A stretch of 64,000 nucleotides of DNA from Conchiformibius kuhniae DSM 17694 (GTDB lineage Bacteria > Pseudomonadota > Gammaproteobacteria > Burkholderiales > Neisseriaceae). Positions within the stretch are counted from its first letter, which is position 1; every line of letters starts with the position of its first letter. Where the stretch lies: NCBI RefSeq assembly GCF_000428785.1, contig NZ_AUAP01000003.1, forward strand, positions 1-64,000. Reading direction: 5' to 3'. Below are positions 8,776 to 17,365 of this stretch, piece by piece. Both the position numbers and the translations under genes were made by a program. The notes under the pieces were generated by a model, which had not been told where the DNA came from, ran no database searches, and was given only the letters and a program-made list of their open reading frames with translations.

Positions 8776-9690
8776 ATGGAGCAAGGCGGTTTCGGCAGCA
8801 AAGGCATGTGGCACGGCGGTTGGACGTTGCGTCAGCAGGCGGCGGTGCGCCCGATGTGGGGCGGCGGAACGTGGCTGTGGCGGGGAATGTGTTTGTTGGG
8901 CAGGCATTGGGGGCGTTGGCTGGGCTTGGGGTTGTGCGCGGCTGCTGCGTTTGCGGGCATGTGGCAGGCGGCGCAGCAGACCATTGCGGTGTTGTTTTTG
9001 ATGCCTTTGTTGGTGCTGATGTTGGGCGGGGGCGTGTTGTATGCGGCTTCGATGCGGGAGCTGGAGGGGATGCCGCCGCAGTTGGGGCATTTGTTTGCCA
9101 CTTTGGCATCAGACAATTATGTGAATTTGCTGATTTTGTATTTGTTGCTGGTGGGGGTGTCGTTCGGTGTCGGCGCTCCGGCGGGCGCGGTGTTGTCGGC
9201 GCTGTACCGCGACAACCCCGCCGCTTTGCTGCTGCCGCTCGCGCTGGTGTGGGTGTTGCGGATGTTGTTGTGGTTTACGCCCGCGCTGGTGTTTTTGCAA
9301 GGGGAAAACCCGTTTCGGGCGATGCGCCTGAGTGCGCGGACGGTGTTGGGCAATGTGTTGCCGATGACGGTGCTGATGACGTTGCAGGGGGCGCTGGTGG
9401 CGGGTGCGGTGGCGGCGGTGCAGTGGGTGCAGACGGCAGGGGCAGGGCGTTTGGCGGTTGCTGCGGCGGTGTTGGCGGCGTTTGTGTTGTTTCAGGTATG
9501 GAATGCGCTGTGTTGCTATGCGGCGTATCGGGACGTGTGGTTTGAACAGGACGCGCCCCCGCCGCCAAAGGTGCGGCAGCCCGTAGACGACCTGCCGGAG
9601 CAGCCGCAGCCCATTCAGAAATTTTGCAAAAACAAGGCATCATCGCGCAACAGACGCGGCGGCGGACGGCGGTGTCGCGAAACCGCTTAA
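8776..9690 (+). CDS. BPSS1780-type multi-pass membrane protein
   Basis: A 304-residue inner-membrane protein with about six hydrophobic segments between residues 40 and 250, and a charged Pro-rich tail. The layout (about 40 soluble residues, paired membrane helices, a short loop LYRDNP, further helices, C-terminal AYRDVW) matches the BPSS1780 family of beta-proteobacterial membrane proteins, whose function is unknown. I chose the ATG at 8776 because GGAGG lies 5 nt upstream; an ATG at 8764 would add four residues. It has no operon partner. Confidence 0.7.
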   Translation: MEQGGFGSKGMWHGGWTLRQQAAVRPMWGGGTWLWRGMCLLGRHWGRWLGLGLCAAAAFAGMWQAAQQTIAVLFLMPLLVLMLGGGVLYAASMRELEGMPPQLGHLFATLASDNYVNLLILYLLLVGVSFGVGAPAGAVLSALYRDNPAALLLPLALVWVLRMLLWFTPALVFLQGENPFRAMRLSARTVLGNVLPMTVLMTLQGALVAGAVAAVQWVQTAGAGRLAVAAAVLAAFVLFQVWNALCCYAAYRDVWFEQDAPPPPKVRQPVDDLPEQPQPIQKFCKNKASSRNRRGGGRRCRETA

Positions 9691-9799
9691 AGGCATACGG
9701 TAGGCGGGTGGGGCAAAGGTGCTATCCCGCCGATAAAGCGCACAAGGGCAATCCGCGTTACAATGCGCGTTTTTGACACAAACACACCGAGAAAACACC

Positions 9800-10135
9800 A
9801 TGCCGAAAATTACCGTCTTGCCGCACGCCGAGTTTTGCCCCGAAGGAAAAGTGATTGACGCACCAAGCGGCGAAACCGTTTGTGACGTATTGCTGGCGAA
9901 CGACATCGACATCGACCACGCCTGCGAAAAATCCTGCGCCTGCACCACCTGCCATGTGATTGTCCGTCAAGGCTTTGACAGCTTGGACGAGCCATCCGAA
10001 ATCGAGGAAGACCTGCTCGACCAAGCGTGGGGCTTGGAAGCACAATCGCGTTTGAGTTGTCAGGCGGTGGTGGCGGAAGCGGATTTGGTGGTGGAAATCC
10101 CCAAATACACCATCAACCACGCCCGCGAACATTAA
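9800..10135 (+). CDS. fdx: ISC-type 2Fe-2S ferredoxin
   Basis: A 111-residue adrenodoxin-type ferredoxin that feeds electrons to iron-sulfur cluster assembly. The cluster ligands C42, C48 and C51 (CEKSCACTTC) and C87 (RLSCQ) are all present. The ATG at 9800 gives the normal N-terminus MPKITVLPH; an upstream in-frame TTG is not needed. TACAAT at 9759-9764 is a possible -10 box. It is monocistronic here, away from any isc cluster in this window. Confidence 0.93.
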   Translation: MPKITVLPHAEFCPEGKVIDAPSGETVCDVLLANDIDIDHACEKSCACTTCHVIVRQGFDSLDEPSEIEEDLLDQAWGLEAQSRLSCQAVVAEADLVVEIPKYTINHAREH

Positions 10136-10157
10136 AGCACATATATTTTCTTATCAC

Positions 10158-10263
10158 GCCGTCATTCCCGCGCAGGCGGGAATCCAAGTTGAAACCAAAC
10201 CAATATTGGACATTCCACGCTCGCCGAAAGCAGCGATGGATTCCCGCCTGCGCGGGAATGACG
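10158..10263. repeat. NIME-like unit with two inverted dRS3 sequences
   Basis: GTCATTCCCGCGCAGGCGGG at 10161 and the inverse GATTCCCGCCTGCGCGGG near 10238 flank about 55 bp of unique spacer. They lie between fdx and sppA. Half-matching uptake sequences TTCAGGCAGCCCGAA (10291-10305) and TTCAGGCTGCCTG (10310-10322) follow. Such units are scattered through Neisseriaceae intergenic DNA and are non-coding. Confidence 0.85.
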
Positions 10264-10369
10264 ATGCTGTGGTTTAACTGTCCGATTGGCTTCAGGCAGC
10301 CCGAAACTGTTTCAGGCTGCCTGTAAACTTTGTTACAATCCATTGTTTATTTTTAAAAAGGAAAAAAAC

Positions 10370-11356
10370 ATGAATTACCGCATCCGCCGCGACCCAAACG
10401 GCGAAGCGCCCCCGCAAACAGACGAAAACTGGGAACGCGCCACCTTGCGCGACGTGCTGCTGGAAGCCTACCGCGAACAACGCCGCGCCCGCGTGTGGAA
10501 AGCCGTGTGGCGCGGCGTGGGCTTGCTGGTGTTTTTAAGCGTGATGGCGGGGCTGATGGGCAAGGGCGGCAACGAAGATGCCAAACCCAACGGCGCACAC
10601 ACCGCCGTGATTGATTTGGTGGGCGAAATCGGCGGCGACGAATACACCGACCACGTTGCCATTTTGCGCGAAGGCATGGAAGCCGCCTACGAAAACAAAA
10701 ATGTCAAAGCCATCATTATCCGCGCCAACAGTCCGGGCGGCTCGCCCGTTGTTTCCAATGTGGCGTTTGAAGAAGTGCGCCGCCTCAAAGCCGAACACAA
10801 AGACATTCCCGTTTACGCCGTTGCCGAAGACATGTGCGCTTCGGGCTGCTACTACATCGCCGCCGCCGCCGACAAAATCTATGCCGACCCGTCCAGCATT
10901 GTCGGCAGCATCGGCGTGGTCGGCAGCAGCTTTGACGCAACGGGCTTGATGGACAAACTCGGCATCAAACGCCGCACCCGCACCGCCGGCAGCAACAAAG
11001 GCATGGGCGACCCGTTCAGCCCCGAAACGCCCGAACAAATCGCCATTTGGCAGCAAATGCTCAACGAAATCCACGGCGAATTTATCAAAGCCGTGCGTAC
11101 GGGTCGCGGAAACCGTTTGAAAGAAAAAGAAAATCCCGATGTGTTTAGCGGGCGCGTGTACACCGGCTTGCAAGCGCAGAAAGTCGGGCTGACGGACGGC
11201 ACCGGCAATATTTACAGCGTGGCGCGGGATGTGGCAAAAGCCCCCGAGCTGGTGGACTACACCCCGCAGCAGGACGAATTGACCCGCTTGCTCAGCCGCC
11301 GTTTGCGGGCGGAAGTGAAAACGCAGGTATCGGCTTGGCTCGACAAAATGTGGTAA
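10370..11356 (+). CDS. sppA: signal peptide peptidase SppA, 36K type (S49)
   Basis: A 328-residue membrane-anchored serine protease that degrades cleaved signal peptides. One transmembrane helix at about 47-64 (GVGLLVFLSVMAGLMG) anchors a periplasmic catalytic domain. The nucleophile Ser158 lies in MCASGCYY and the general base Lys210 in AGSNKG, the Ser-Lys dyad of the family. Glycine-rich ANSPGGSP (119-126) is the oxyanion region. The ATG at 10370 follows AAGGAAAAAAAC; TTACAATC at 10333-10340 may be the -10 box. Confidence 0.9.
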   Translation: MNYRIRRDPNGEAPPQTDENWERATLRDVLLEAYREQRRARVWKAVWRGVGLLVFLSVMAGLMGKGGNEDAKPNGAHTAVIDLVGEIGGDEYTDHVAILREGMEAAYENKNVKAIIIRANSPGGSPVVSNVAFEEVRRLKAEHKDIPVYAVAEDMCASGCYYIAAAADKIYADPSSIVGSIGVVGSSFDATGLMDKLGIKRRTRTAGSNKGMGDPFSPETPEQIAIWQQMLNEIHGEFIKAVRTGRGNRLKEKENPDVFSGRVYTGLQAQKVGLTDGTGNIYSVARDVAKAPELVDYTPQQDELTRLLSRRLRAEVKTQVSAWLDKMW

Positions 11357-11387
11357 CGCCGCATCAAAAGCCCCGCCTAGCCCCAAG

Positions 11388-11413
11388 CGCATACCGTACC
11401 GGCACGGTATGCG
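11388..11413 (+). terminator. possible sppA terminator hairpin
   Basis: GCATACCGT (11389-11397) pairs perfectly with ACGGTATGC (11404-11412) around a six-base loop, 33 bp after the sppA stop. It lacks a proper run of T (GTTTGCTT follows), so it may be a weak terminator or simply a 3' stabilising hairpin. Confidence 0.4.
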
Positions 11414-11530
11414 TTTGCTTATTGGGAAAATGAAGTCCGCCGGATTTTTACAAAAATTGCATCAAACTGCCATAAAAACAAAATTTCTTTACATAAAATG
11501 GCAAATTGAACGGGCGTAGGTGTTTTGCAC

Positions 11531-11559
11531 TTGGCAAAGGCGGGAAAAACGGCTAATAT
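11531..11559 (+). promoter_or_regulatory. sigma-70 promoter of a candidate small RNA
   Basis: TTGGCA (11531-11536) and TAATAT (11554-11559) are separated by 17 bp, close to the vegetative consensus. The predicted first transcribed base is about 11566. No coding frame follows on this strand before the terminator at 11708-11736. Confidence 0.6.
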
Positions 11560-11565
11560 GCTTAC

Positions 11566-11736
11566 AACTGATTACAACAAGAACACCTTACAGGCTTTAC
11601 GGTCTTGCTTTTTACTCCTTTCGGGCAAGACCGTGAGGGCAGCCGAAAGGCTGCGGGGTTTTCAACCCCATGTTTGTGAAGCGTAAAATCTCTGATTTGA
11701 GGTATTTCAGGCAGCCTTGTCGCTGCCTGTTTTTTT
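11566..11736 (+). ncRNA. candidate structured small RNA
   Basis: An intergenic transcript unit of about 170 nt with its own promoter and terminator. Four hairpins are visible. Hairpin 1 is 11599-11634, a 10-bp stem ACGGTCTTGC/GCAAGACCGT; its 16-nt loop carries CTCCTTT at 11615-11621, complementary to a Shine-Dalgarno. Hairpin 2 is 11639-11654, GCAGCC-GAAA-GGCTGC. Hairpin 3 is 11655-11669, GGGGTT-TTC-AACCCC. The last is the terminator at 11708-11736. No open frame of note. I do not recognise it as a named RNA; it is not tmRNA, RNase P RNA or 4.5S RNA. The likely mode of action would be pairing with ribosome-binding sites, an inference from the loop. Confidence 0.5.
11708..11736 (+). terminator. 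Rho-independent terminator
   Basis: CAGGCAGC (11708-11715), loop CTTGTC, GCTGCCTG (11722-11729), then seven T (11730-11736). The stem is built from uptake-sequence core bases, a common arrangement in this family. It ends the candidate small RNA and lies just before the convergent doxX stop at 11746. Confidence 0.85.
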
Positions 11737-11745
11737 GTCTTTCGA

Positions 11746-12165
11746 TTACGCGGTTTGCCGTTTCGCGCAGATGAGGTTGTCCAACGCCCACGCGCCGCTG
11801 CCCGCCGCCGCCAAATACAGGAAAATAAAGCAGAACAAGGCTGCCGGTTCGCCGCCGTTCATCAAGGGCAGCAACACCGCGCCTTGCGAAGCGTGCGCCA
11901 TAAAATACGCCACCGCCATCATGCCCGACAGCACAAAGGCAACGGGGCGGGTAAACAAGCCCAGCAGCAGCAAACCGCCGCCGGCCACCTCCAGCACGCC
12001 CGCCGCGCCCAGCATGGAAAACAAAGGCATATTGTCAAAACGCTCGATGTGCGGCAGCGCAAACAGCTTGGCAGTGCCGTGCAGCAAAAACATATACGCC
12101 GAAGTAATGCGCAGCAAACCCAGCACAAACGGCTGGAATTTTTGCAAAGGATTGTTGTGAAGCAT
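11746..12165 (-). CDS. DoxX family membrane protein
   Basis: A 139-residue inner-membrane protein with four hydrophobic helices and the DoxX pattern FLLHGTAKLF...AAGVLEVAGGGLLLLGLFTRP. DoxX proteins are often tied to redox or respiratory functions, but the reaction is unclear. AGGAG stands immediately upstream of two successive ATG codons (12168 and 12165); the second has better spacing. The neighbours on both sides are transcribed separately. Confidence 0.85.
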   Translation of the reverse strand: MLHNNPLQKFQPFVLGLLRITSAYMFLLHGTAKLFALPHIERFDNMPLFSMLGAAGVLEVAGGGLLLLGLFTRPVAFVLSGMMAVAYFMAHASQGAVLLPLMNGGEPAALFCFIFLYLAAAGSGAWALDNLICAKRQTA

Positions 12166-12211
12166 CATCTCTCCTGATGGTTGTCAAAACCGCAAATTAT
12201 AACAGAACGGT

Positions 12212-13810
12212 TCAGCCGTTCAAATTCGCCGAATGCTCGCGCGTTTCGTGGAACACGATGTCCGGCCAACGCTCCATCGTCAAATTCAAATTCACGCGGT
12301 TGGGCGCAAGATACGCCAAATTTCCGCCCGCATCGGTGGACAAATTCGCCGCATTCGCCTTTTCAAATTCCGCCAATTTTTTCTTGTCGGCGCACGACAC
12401 CCACCGTGCAGACCACACCGACACATTGTCAAACACCGCTTCCACGCCGTATTCCGCCGCCAGCCGCGCCGTTACCACCTCAAATTGCAACACGCCCACC
12501 GCGCCCAAAATCAAATCCGCACCCGAATGCGGCTTGAACACCTGCACCGCGCCTTCTTCGCCGAGTTGTTGCAAACCTTTTTGTAGTTGTTTGATTTTTA
12601 GGGGATTTTTGATGCGGACGCTGCGGAACAGTTCGGGCGCGAAAAACGGAATGCCGGTAAACGCCAACGCCTCGCCTTCGGAAAAACTGTCGCCAATCTG
12701 AATGTTGCCGTGATTGGGAATGCCGATGATGTCGCCCGCATACGCCTCTTCCACCAACTCGCGCTCGTGCGACATAAACGTTACCACACTGGACGCGGCA
12801 ATGTCGCGGTTGATGCGTAAGTGTTTGATTTTCATGCCGCGTTCAAATTTTCCCGAACACACGCGCAAAAAGGCGATGCGGTCGCGGTGTTTCGGGTCCA
12901 TATTCGCCTGAATTTTAAAGATAAAGCCTGAAAACTTGCTTTCATCGGGCGACACTTGGCGCACGCCGGCATCACGCGGCTGCGGCGCGGGCGCCCACTC
13001 AATCAGCGCGTTCAAAATTTCCTGTACGCCGAAGTTGTTAATCGCCGAGCCGAAAAACACGGGCGTGAGTTCGCCTGCCAAAAATTCTTCTAAATCAAAC
13101 TCATTCGAGGCTGCCTGCACCAATTCAATCTCATCGCGCAGTTGCGCCATTTCCATCGGGAACAGTTCGTCCAAACGCGGGTTGTCAATGCCTTGAATAA
13201 TTTCAAATTCGTGCGGCAGTTTTTCGCCGCCCGCGTCAAACAGGTAAATCTCATCGTTGAGAATGTGGTACACGCCTTTGAAATTTTTGCCCATACCGAT
13301 GGGCCAAGTTACGGGCGCACAACGGATTTTCAAGATGTTTTCCACTTCGTCCAGCAATTCCAGCGAATCGCGCACTTCGCGGTCGTATTTGTTCATAAAG
13401 GTAACGATAGGGGTGTGGCGCATGCGGCAAACGTTTAATAATTTAATGGTTTGCGCTTCCACGCCTTTGGCGGCGTCGATGACCATCAGGGCGCTGTCCA
13501 CCGCCGTGAGTACGCGGTAGGTGTCTTCGGAAAAATCTTGGTGGCCGGGCGTGTCCAGCAGATTGACAGTGTGGTCGCGGTAGGGGAACTGCATCACCGA
13601 TGACGCCACCGAAATGCCGCGCTGCTGCTCGATTTCCATCCAGTCGGACGTGGCGAATTTGCCGGATTTTTTGCCTTTTACCGTGCCCGCGCTCAAAATC
13701 GCGCCGGAGAACAGCAGCAGTTTTTCGGTGAGTGTGGTTTTGCCGGCATCGGGGTGGGAGATGATGGCGAAGGTGCGGCGGCGGCGGACGTGGTCGGGAA
13801 TGGCAGACAT
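12212..13810 (-). CDS. prfC: peptide chain release factor 3
   Basis: A 532-residue translational GTPase that removes RF1/RF2 from the ribosome after termination. G1 ISHPDAGKTTLTEK (about 18-31), G3 DTPGHQDF and G4 NKYDRE are present, with the RF3-specific GTVKGKKSGKFATSDWMEIE stretch before the switch region. The start is ATG 13810 (MSAIPDHVRRRRTF); a frame extending further upstream runs through a hairpin and is not used. Monocistronic. Confidence 0.95.
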   Translation of the reverse strand: MSAIPDHVRRRRTFAIISHPDAGKTTLTEKLLLFSGAILSAGTVKGKKSGKFATSDWMEIEQQRGISVASSVMQFPYRDHTVNLLDTPGHQDFSEDTYRVLTAVDSALMVIDAAKGVEAQTIKLLNVCRMRHTPIVTFMNKYDREVRDSLELLDEVENILKIRCAPVTWPIGMGKNFKGVYHILNDEIYLFDAGGEKLPHEFEIIQGIDNPRLDELFPMEMAQLRDEIELVQAASNEFDLEEFLAGELTPVFFGSAINNFGVQEILNALIEWAPAPQPRDAGVRQVSPDESKFSGFIFKIQANMDPKHRDRIAFLRVCSGKFERGMKIKHLRINRDIAASSVVTFMSHERELVEEAYAGDIIGIPNHGNIQIGDSFSEGEALAFTGIPFFAPELFRSVRIKNPLKIKQLQKGLQQLGEEGAVQVFKPHSGADLILGAVGVLQFEVVTARLAAEYGVEAVFDNVSVWSARWVSCADKKKLAEFEKANAANLSTDAGGNLAYLAPNRVNLNLTMERWPDIVFHETREHSANLNG

Positions 13811-13845
13811 GGTGTTGTTTCGGAATGATAAAGGTGGAAAAATGC

Positions 13846-13880
13846 TTTTCAGGCAGCCTGAAATCGCGGCTGCCTGAAAA
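13846..13880 (-). terminator. terminator made of inverted uptake sequences
   Basis: TTTTCAGGCAGCC (13846-13858) and GGCTGCCTGAAAA (13868-13880) form a 13-bp stem with a nine-base loop. On the minus strand it lies after imm8 and before prfC, so it should end the quinone reductase - rnfB - imm8 transcript. Confidence 0.75.
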
Positions 13881-13994
13881 ACAGTATTGTAAAACGTTAG
13901 CAGGATTGTGCCAACAAGGTTGCCGTGCGATATTGCCGCACGTTTCCGCTTCCGCCCGCAACAATGCGCGGCATCGTCAATTACGCCATGCCCG

Positions 13995-14348
13995 TTACGG
14001 ACGGTAATCTTCAAATTCCCAATCGGTATAACGGTTTAATTTCCCGGCAATTTCATGCCAATTATCGCCGTTGATGCTGTTCAGCAGCTTTTGAATGGCT
14101 TGCTTAATCTCTTGAAAATCATAGCATTCCACAATCAGCCACGCTTTGGCGAACAATGTACCGCGATGGTGTGCCGATAACCATTTGGGCGTACACACCG
14201 ACAAATAAAATAAATCGGCAGCATCGCCATCGTCCGCGCCGACAGACAAAGCCAAATACAACATAAAATTATCGGGTTCGGGCGGGCGGTATGCCGCCAA
14301 ATTTTGCACAATCTCCGCACAATCCAAGCTTTTTAAGACGGGTTTCAT
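13995..14348 (-). CDS. Imm8-like immunity protein (orphan)
   Basis: A 117-residue cytosolic protein (MKPVLKSLDC...) with hallmarks of the Immunity protein 8 family: VCTPKWLSAHH in the middle, WLIVECYDFQEI, and the C-terminal WEFEDYRP. Family members neutralise polymorphic-toxin domains. No toxin, cdi or maf gene is visible nearby. The ATG overlaps the rnfB stop (ATGA), so the protein is coupled to an electron-transfer operon rather than to a toxin. It may be an orphan defence gene or a repurposed homologue. Confidence 0.75.
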   Translation of the reverse strand: MKPVLKSLDCAEIVQNLAAYRPPEPDNFMLYLALSVGADDGDAADLFYLSVCTPKWLSAHHRGTLFAKAWLIVECYDFQEIKQAIQKLLNSINGDNWHEIAGKLNRYTDWEFEDYRP

Positions 14349-15127
14349 GAGCTTGTCTCGGATTTTCGTTCGCGCAACCACGCCAAAGCCGCTGCTTTTT
14401 CCTGCTCGTTGCCGTATTGCACATCGCGCTGGGCGCGGCGGAACGCGGCTTTTTCGCGCTCTTCGGCAAGGCGGCGTTGGCGGAACTGTTCGCGGTTGGC
14501 GGGGGCGGACGCGGCTTGGTTTTGCGCCCGCGCCATCGCCTGTGCAATCAGCGCGGCGGCGTTGGGAACGGCGGGCGTTGCCGAAGTTTGGTTCGGATTG
14601 GGTTTCGGTTTTTTGGCGGCGGCACGGCGGGCGTTGCGGTTTTGGTAGCGGCTTTGCGCGTGCGCGGCTGCCTGAAAACGCGCTTCGGTTTCGTGCGTAC
14701 CGAGAAAACGGTGGCGCGGCAGACAGGCATCTTCCGTGCCGACCATCTCGATGCAGTCCACCGGACAGGACGGCACGCACAAGCCGCAGCCCGTGCATTC
14801 GTCCGCCAACACCGTGTGCATCTGCTTGGTCGCGCCCATAATCGCATCAACGGGGCAAACGCGGATGCACGCCGCGCAACCGATGCACACGTTTTCGTCA
14901 ATCAGCGCAAGCGCGGGCGTTTGCGTTTTGGCGGGGGCTTGCGGCGGACGGCGCAGCAATGCCGCCAAGTCGCGCATTACTATTTCGCCGCCGGGCGCAC
15001 ACAAATTCACCGCCGCTTCGCCCGCCACCAACGCCGCCGCATACGGTTCGCAGCCGTCATAGCCGCACTCGCGGCATTGGGTTTGCGGCAACAGGCGGTT
15101 GATGGTATGAAGGTTTATCTTGTTCAT
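14345..15127 (-). CDS. rnfB: RnfB-like 4Fe-4S ferredoxin
   Basis: A 260-residue iron-sulfur protein. The N-terminal CRECGYDGC motif (residues 18-26) and the two classical ferredoxin clusters CIGCAACIRVCPVD (about 81-94) and CTGCGLCVPSCPVD (about 111-124) match RnfB/RsxB. A long basic, Ala-rich C-terminal tail takes the place of a second domain, as in beta-proteobacterial versions. The N-terminal membrane helix of true RnfB is missing and no other rnf genes are present, so it may serve as a soluble electron carrier. Its start overlaps the quinone reductase stop (ATGA). Confidence 0.8.
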   Translation of the reverse strand: MNKINLHTINRLLPQTQCRECGYDGCEPYAAALVAGEAAVNLCAPGGEIVMRDLAALLRRPPQAPAKTQTPALALIDENVCIGCAACIRVCPVDAIMGATKQMHTVLADECTGCGLCVPSCPVDCIEMVGTEDACLPRHRFLGTHETEARFQAAAHAQSRYQNRNARRAAAKKPKPNPNQTSATPAVPNAAALIAQAMARAQNQAASAPANREQFRQRRLAEEREKAAFRRAQRDVQYGNEQEKAAALAWLRERKSETSS

Positions 15128-16152
15128 TCATCTGCAATCTTAATCACGATTTTGCCTTTCGCCCGCCCCTGCTCGCTGTATGCCAACGCCTGTTGCGTGT
15201 CGTCAAAGGCGAACACCTTGTCAATCACGGGCAGGACTTTGCCCTGTTCCGCCCACGCGCCGATTTCTGCCAACTGCCCGCCATCGGGACGCATAAACAG
15301 AAAATCATAAACCGCGCCGTGTTTTTTCGCGGCAAGGTGCAGGGGCGCGGACGCCAGCGCAAACAGGATTTTTTTGTAAAACGGCAAACCCCATTCGTCC
15401 GCCAGTTGCGCGGTCGGGACGGCAGACACGCTGACCACTTTCGCGCCCCGTTTCACCACCCGAAACGATTTTCTCAACGCATCGCCGCCCAGCGTGTCCA
15501 ACACGCCGTCATAACCGCGCAGTTGTTCGCTGAAATCTTCCGTTTTGTAATCAATGATTAAATCCGCGCCCAAACGTTCCACCAACGCCCGTCCCGCCGC
15601 GCTCGCGGTGGTGGCGACAAACAAGCCCATTGCTTTGGCGATTTGAATCGCCGCCGTGCCGACGCCGCCCGCGCCCGCGTGAATCAATACTTTGTCGCCG
15701 GCTTGCAGCTTCATGCGCTCGTGCAGGGCTTGGTAGGCGGTCAGCGCCGCCAACGGCAGCGATGCGCTTTCGGTAAAGTTTAAATGCGGCGGTTTTTTGG
15801 CAAGGTGTTGTTTTTTGATGGCGATGTATTCGGCAAACGTGCCCATGCGGTCTTTGTCGGCGCGTCCGTACACGGCATCGCCTACGGCAAATTCGCGGAC
15901 GTTGTCGCCGACTGCCGCCACGATGCCCGCCAAATCGTTGCCCAAAATCAGGGGCATGGGGTAGTCAATCAGCAGTTTCAGTCGTCCGTCCCGAATTTTG
16001 AAATCCACAGAATTGACACCTGCGGCAAGGATTTTCACCAGCACATCGTCTTTGCCGATGGCGGGGGTGGGGACGGTGGTTTTTTCCACGTTTTTCTGAC
16101 CGTAAGCTTGAATGGTCATGGCGTGCATGGTGGCGGGAATGGCTTGTTCCAT
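15124..16152 (-). CDS. NADP-dependent quinone oxidoreductase, zinc-type ADH superfamily
   Basis: A 342-residue medium-chain dehydrogenase/reductase of the quinone-reductase branch. The N-terminal GroES-like domain contains GNDLAGIVAAVG, and the Rossmann fold carries the AGAGGVGTAAIQIAK nucleotide-binding motif at about 154-168. The catalytic-zinc cysteines of alcohol dehydrogenases are not seen. The ATG at 16152 follows AGGAAA with 5-nt spacing. First gene of a coupled operon with rnfB and imm8. Confidence 0.82.
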   Translation of the reverse strand: MEQAIPATMHAMTIQAYGQKNVEKTTVPTPAIGKDDVLVKILAAGVNSVDFKIRDGRLKLLIDYPMPLILGNDLAGIVAAVGDNVREFAVGDAVYGRADKDRMGTFAEYIAIKKQHLAKKPPHLNFTESASLPLAALTAYQALHERMKLQAGDKVLIHAGAGGVGTAAIQIAKAMGLFVATTASAAGRALVERLGADLIIDYKTEDFSEQLRGYDGVLDTLGGDALRKSFRVVKRGAKVVSVSAVPTAQLADEWGLPFYKKILFALASAPLHLAAKKHGAVYDFLFMRPDGGQLAEIGAWAEQGKVLPVIDKVFAFDDTQQALAYSEQGRAKGKIVIKIADE

Positions 16153-16182
16153 CGTAATTTCCTAAAAGATTTGCGACAAAAT

Positions 16183-16197
16183 TTCAGGCTGCCTGAA
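16183..16197. repeat. DNA uptake sequence, palindromic form
   Basis: TTCAGGCTGCCTGAA contains AGGCTGCCTGAA on the plus strand and AGGCAGCCTGAA on the minus strand. Equivalent 15-mers occur at 25870-25884, 27951-27965, 34837-34851 and 56527-56541, and arms occur in the terminators at 13846 and 33910. The dialect is used here to place the organism within Neisseriaceae. Confidence 0.85.
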
Positions 16198-16241
16198 AAT
16201 GTTAAAATATAGCCTATTTTCTTGTCGTTTTGTCATAAACC

Positions 16242-17365
16242 ATGCAAATACGCAAAGCCTTCAAATTTGAATTGATGCCCAACGGCACACAAACCCGTAA
16301 GATGAAACAATTTTGCGGCTGTGCGCGTTTCGTGTTCAACCGTGCTTTGGCGTATCAGAACGAGCAATATCAACAGGATTGTTCGTTCAAATTCAGTTAC
16401 ACCAAAATTGCCAATCTCTTGCCCGAATGGAAAAAAGAATTGGCGTGGTTAAAAGATTGCTACAGCCAAGTTTTACAGCAAAGTTTGAAAGACTTGGAAA
16501 GCGCATTTAAAAACTTTTTTGCCAAACGTGCGGATTTTCCCAAATTCAAACGCAAGGGCGAAAAAGACCGTTTCCGTTTTCCGCAAGGTTGCAAATTGGA
16601 GCAGGGCAACGCACGCATTTGGCTGCCGAAAATCGGTTGGGTGCGCTATCGCAACGCCGTCAGGTAAACGGTGTAATCAAAAACGTAACGGTCAGCCAAA
16701 AATGCGGTAAATGGTTTGTTTCCATTCAAACAGAGTTTGAGCAAGAAATCCCGACCCCGAAAGGCGGAGCAATCGGGATTGATATGGGCATTGTACGTTT
16801 CGCCACTTTGTCAAACGGCGAATATTTTTATCCCGCCAATGCGTTTCAAACTTTAAAAGGCAAGTTGGCAAAACTGCAAAAACGGTTCAAACATAAAACC
16901 AAGTTTTCAAACAATTGGCAGAAGTTGAAAACCAAAATAGCCAAACTGCACCACAAAATCGCCAACATCCGTAAAAACCACCTGCATCAAATCACCAACG
17001 CAATCAGCCAAAACCACGCGCTTGTGTTTGTGGAGGATTTGCAGGTGGCGAATATGTCCAAGCGTGCAACAAATCAAAATGTCAAAGCCAAATCGGGCTT
17101 AAACCGTGCGATTTTAGACCAATCTTGGTTTGAATTCCGCCGTCAATTGGATTACAAATTGTTGTGGCGCGGCGGGCATCTGATTGCCGTTCCGCCGCAA
17201 AATACCAGCCGTTGCTGTCCTGCCTGTAACCGCACGGCAAAGGAAAACCGCATCACGCAGGAAAAGTTTGAATGTGTGCGATGCGGCTATCAGAATAATG
17301 CCGATGTGGTCGGCGCAATCAACGTACTTTTGCGCGGTCAGGAAGTTTTGACCGCGCAAAAGTAA
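16242..17365 (+). pseudogene. tnpB: IS200/IS605-type TnpB, frameshifted
   Basis: An RNA-guided nuclease of the TnpB family, split by a one-base frameshift near 16655-16667. The first 141 codons (MQIRKAFKFELMPNGTQ...) end in VR-stop, while the continuation QVNGVIKNVTVS is in another frame and runs to 17365. Downstream, everything needed is intact: RuvC-I GIDMGIVRFA, RuvC-II FVEDLQV, the zinc finger CCPAC...CVRCGY, and RuvC-III NADVVGAIN. No tnpA is present. The element is either decaying recently or uses recoding. The gene lies between the quinone reductase (divergent) and potD. Confidence 0.85.

Noticed and set aside
13810..14014. Upstream extension of prfC by 68 codons
   Set aside because: It runs through the inverted uptake-sequence terminator and gives an N-terminus unlike RF3; ATG 13810 matches the family.
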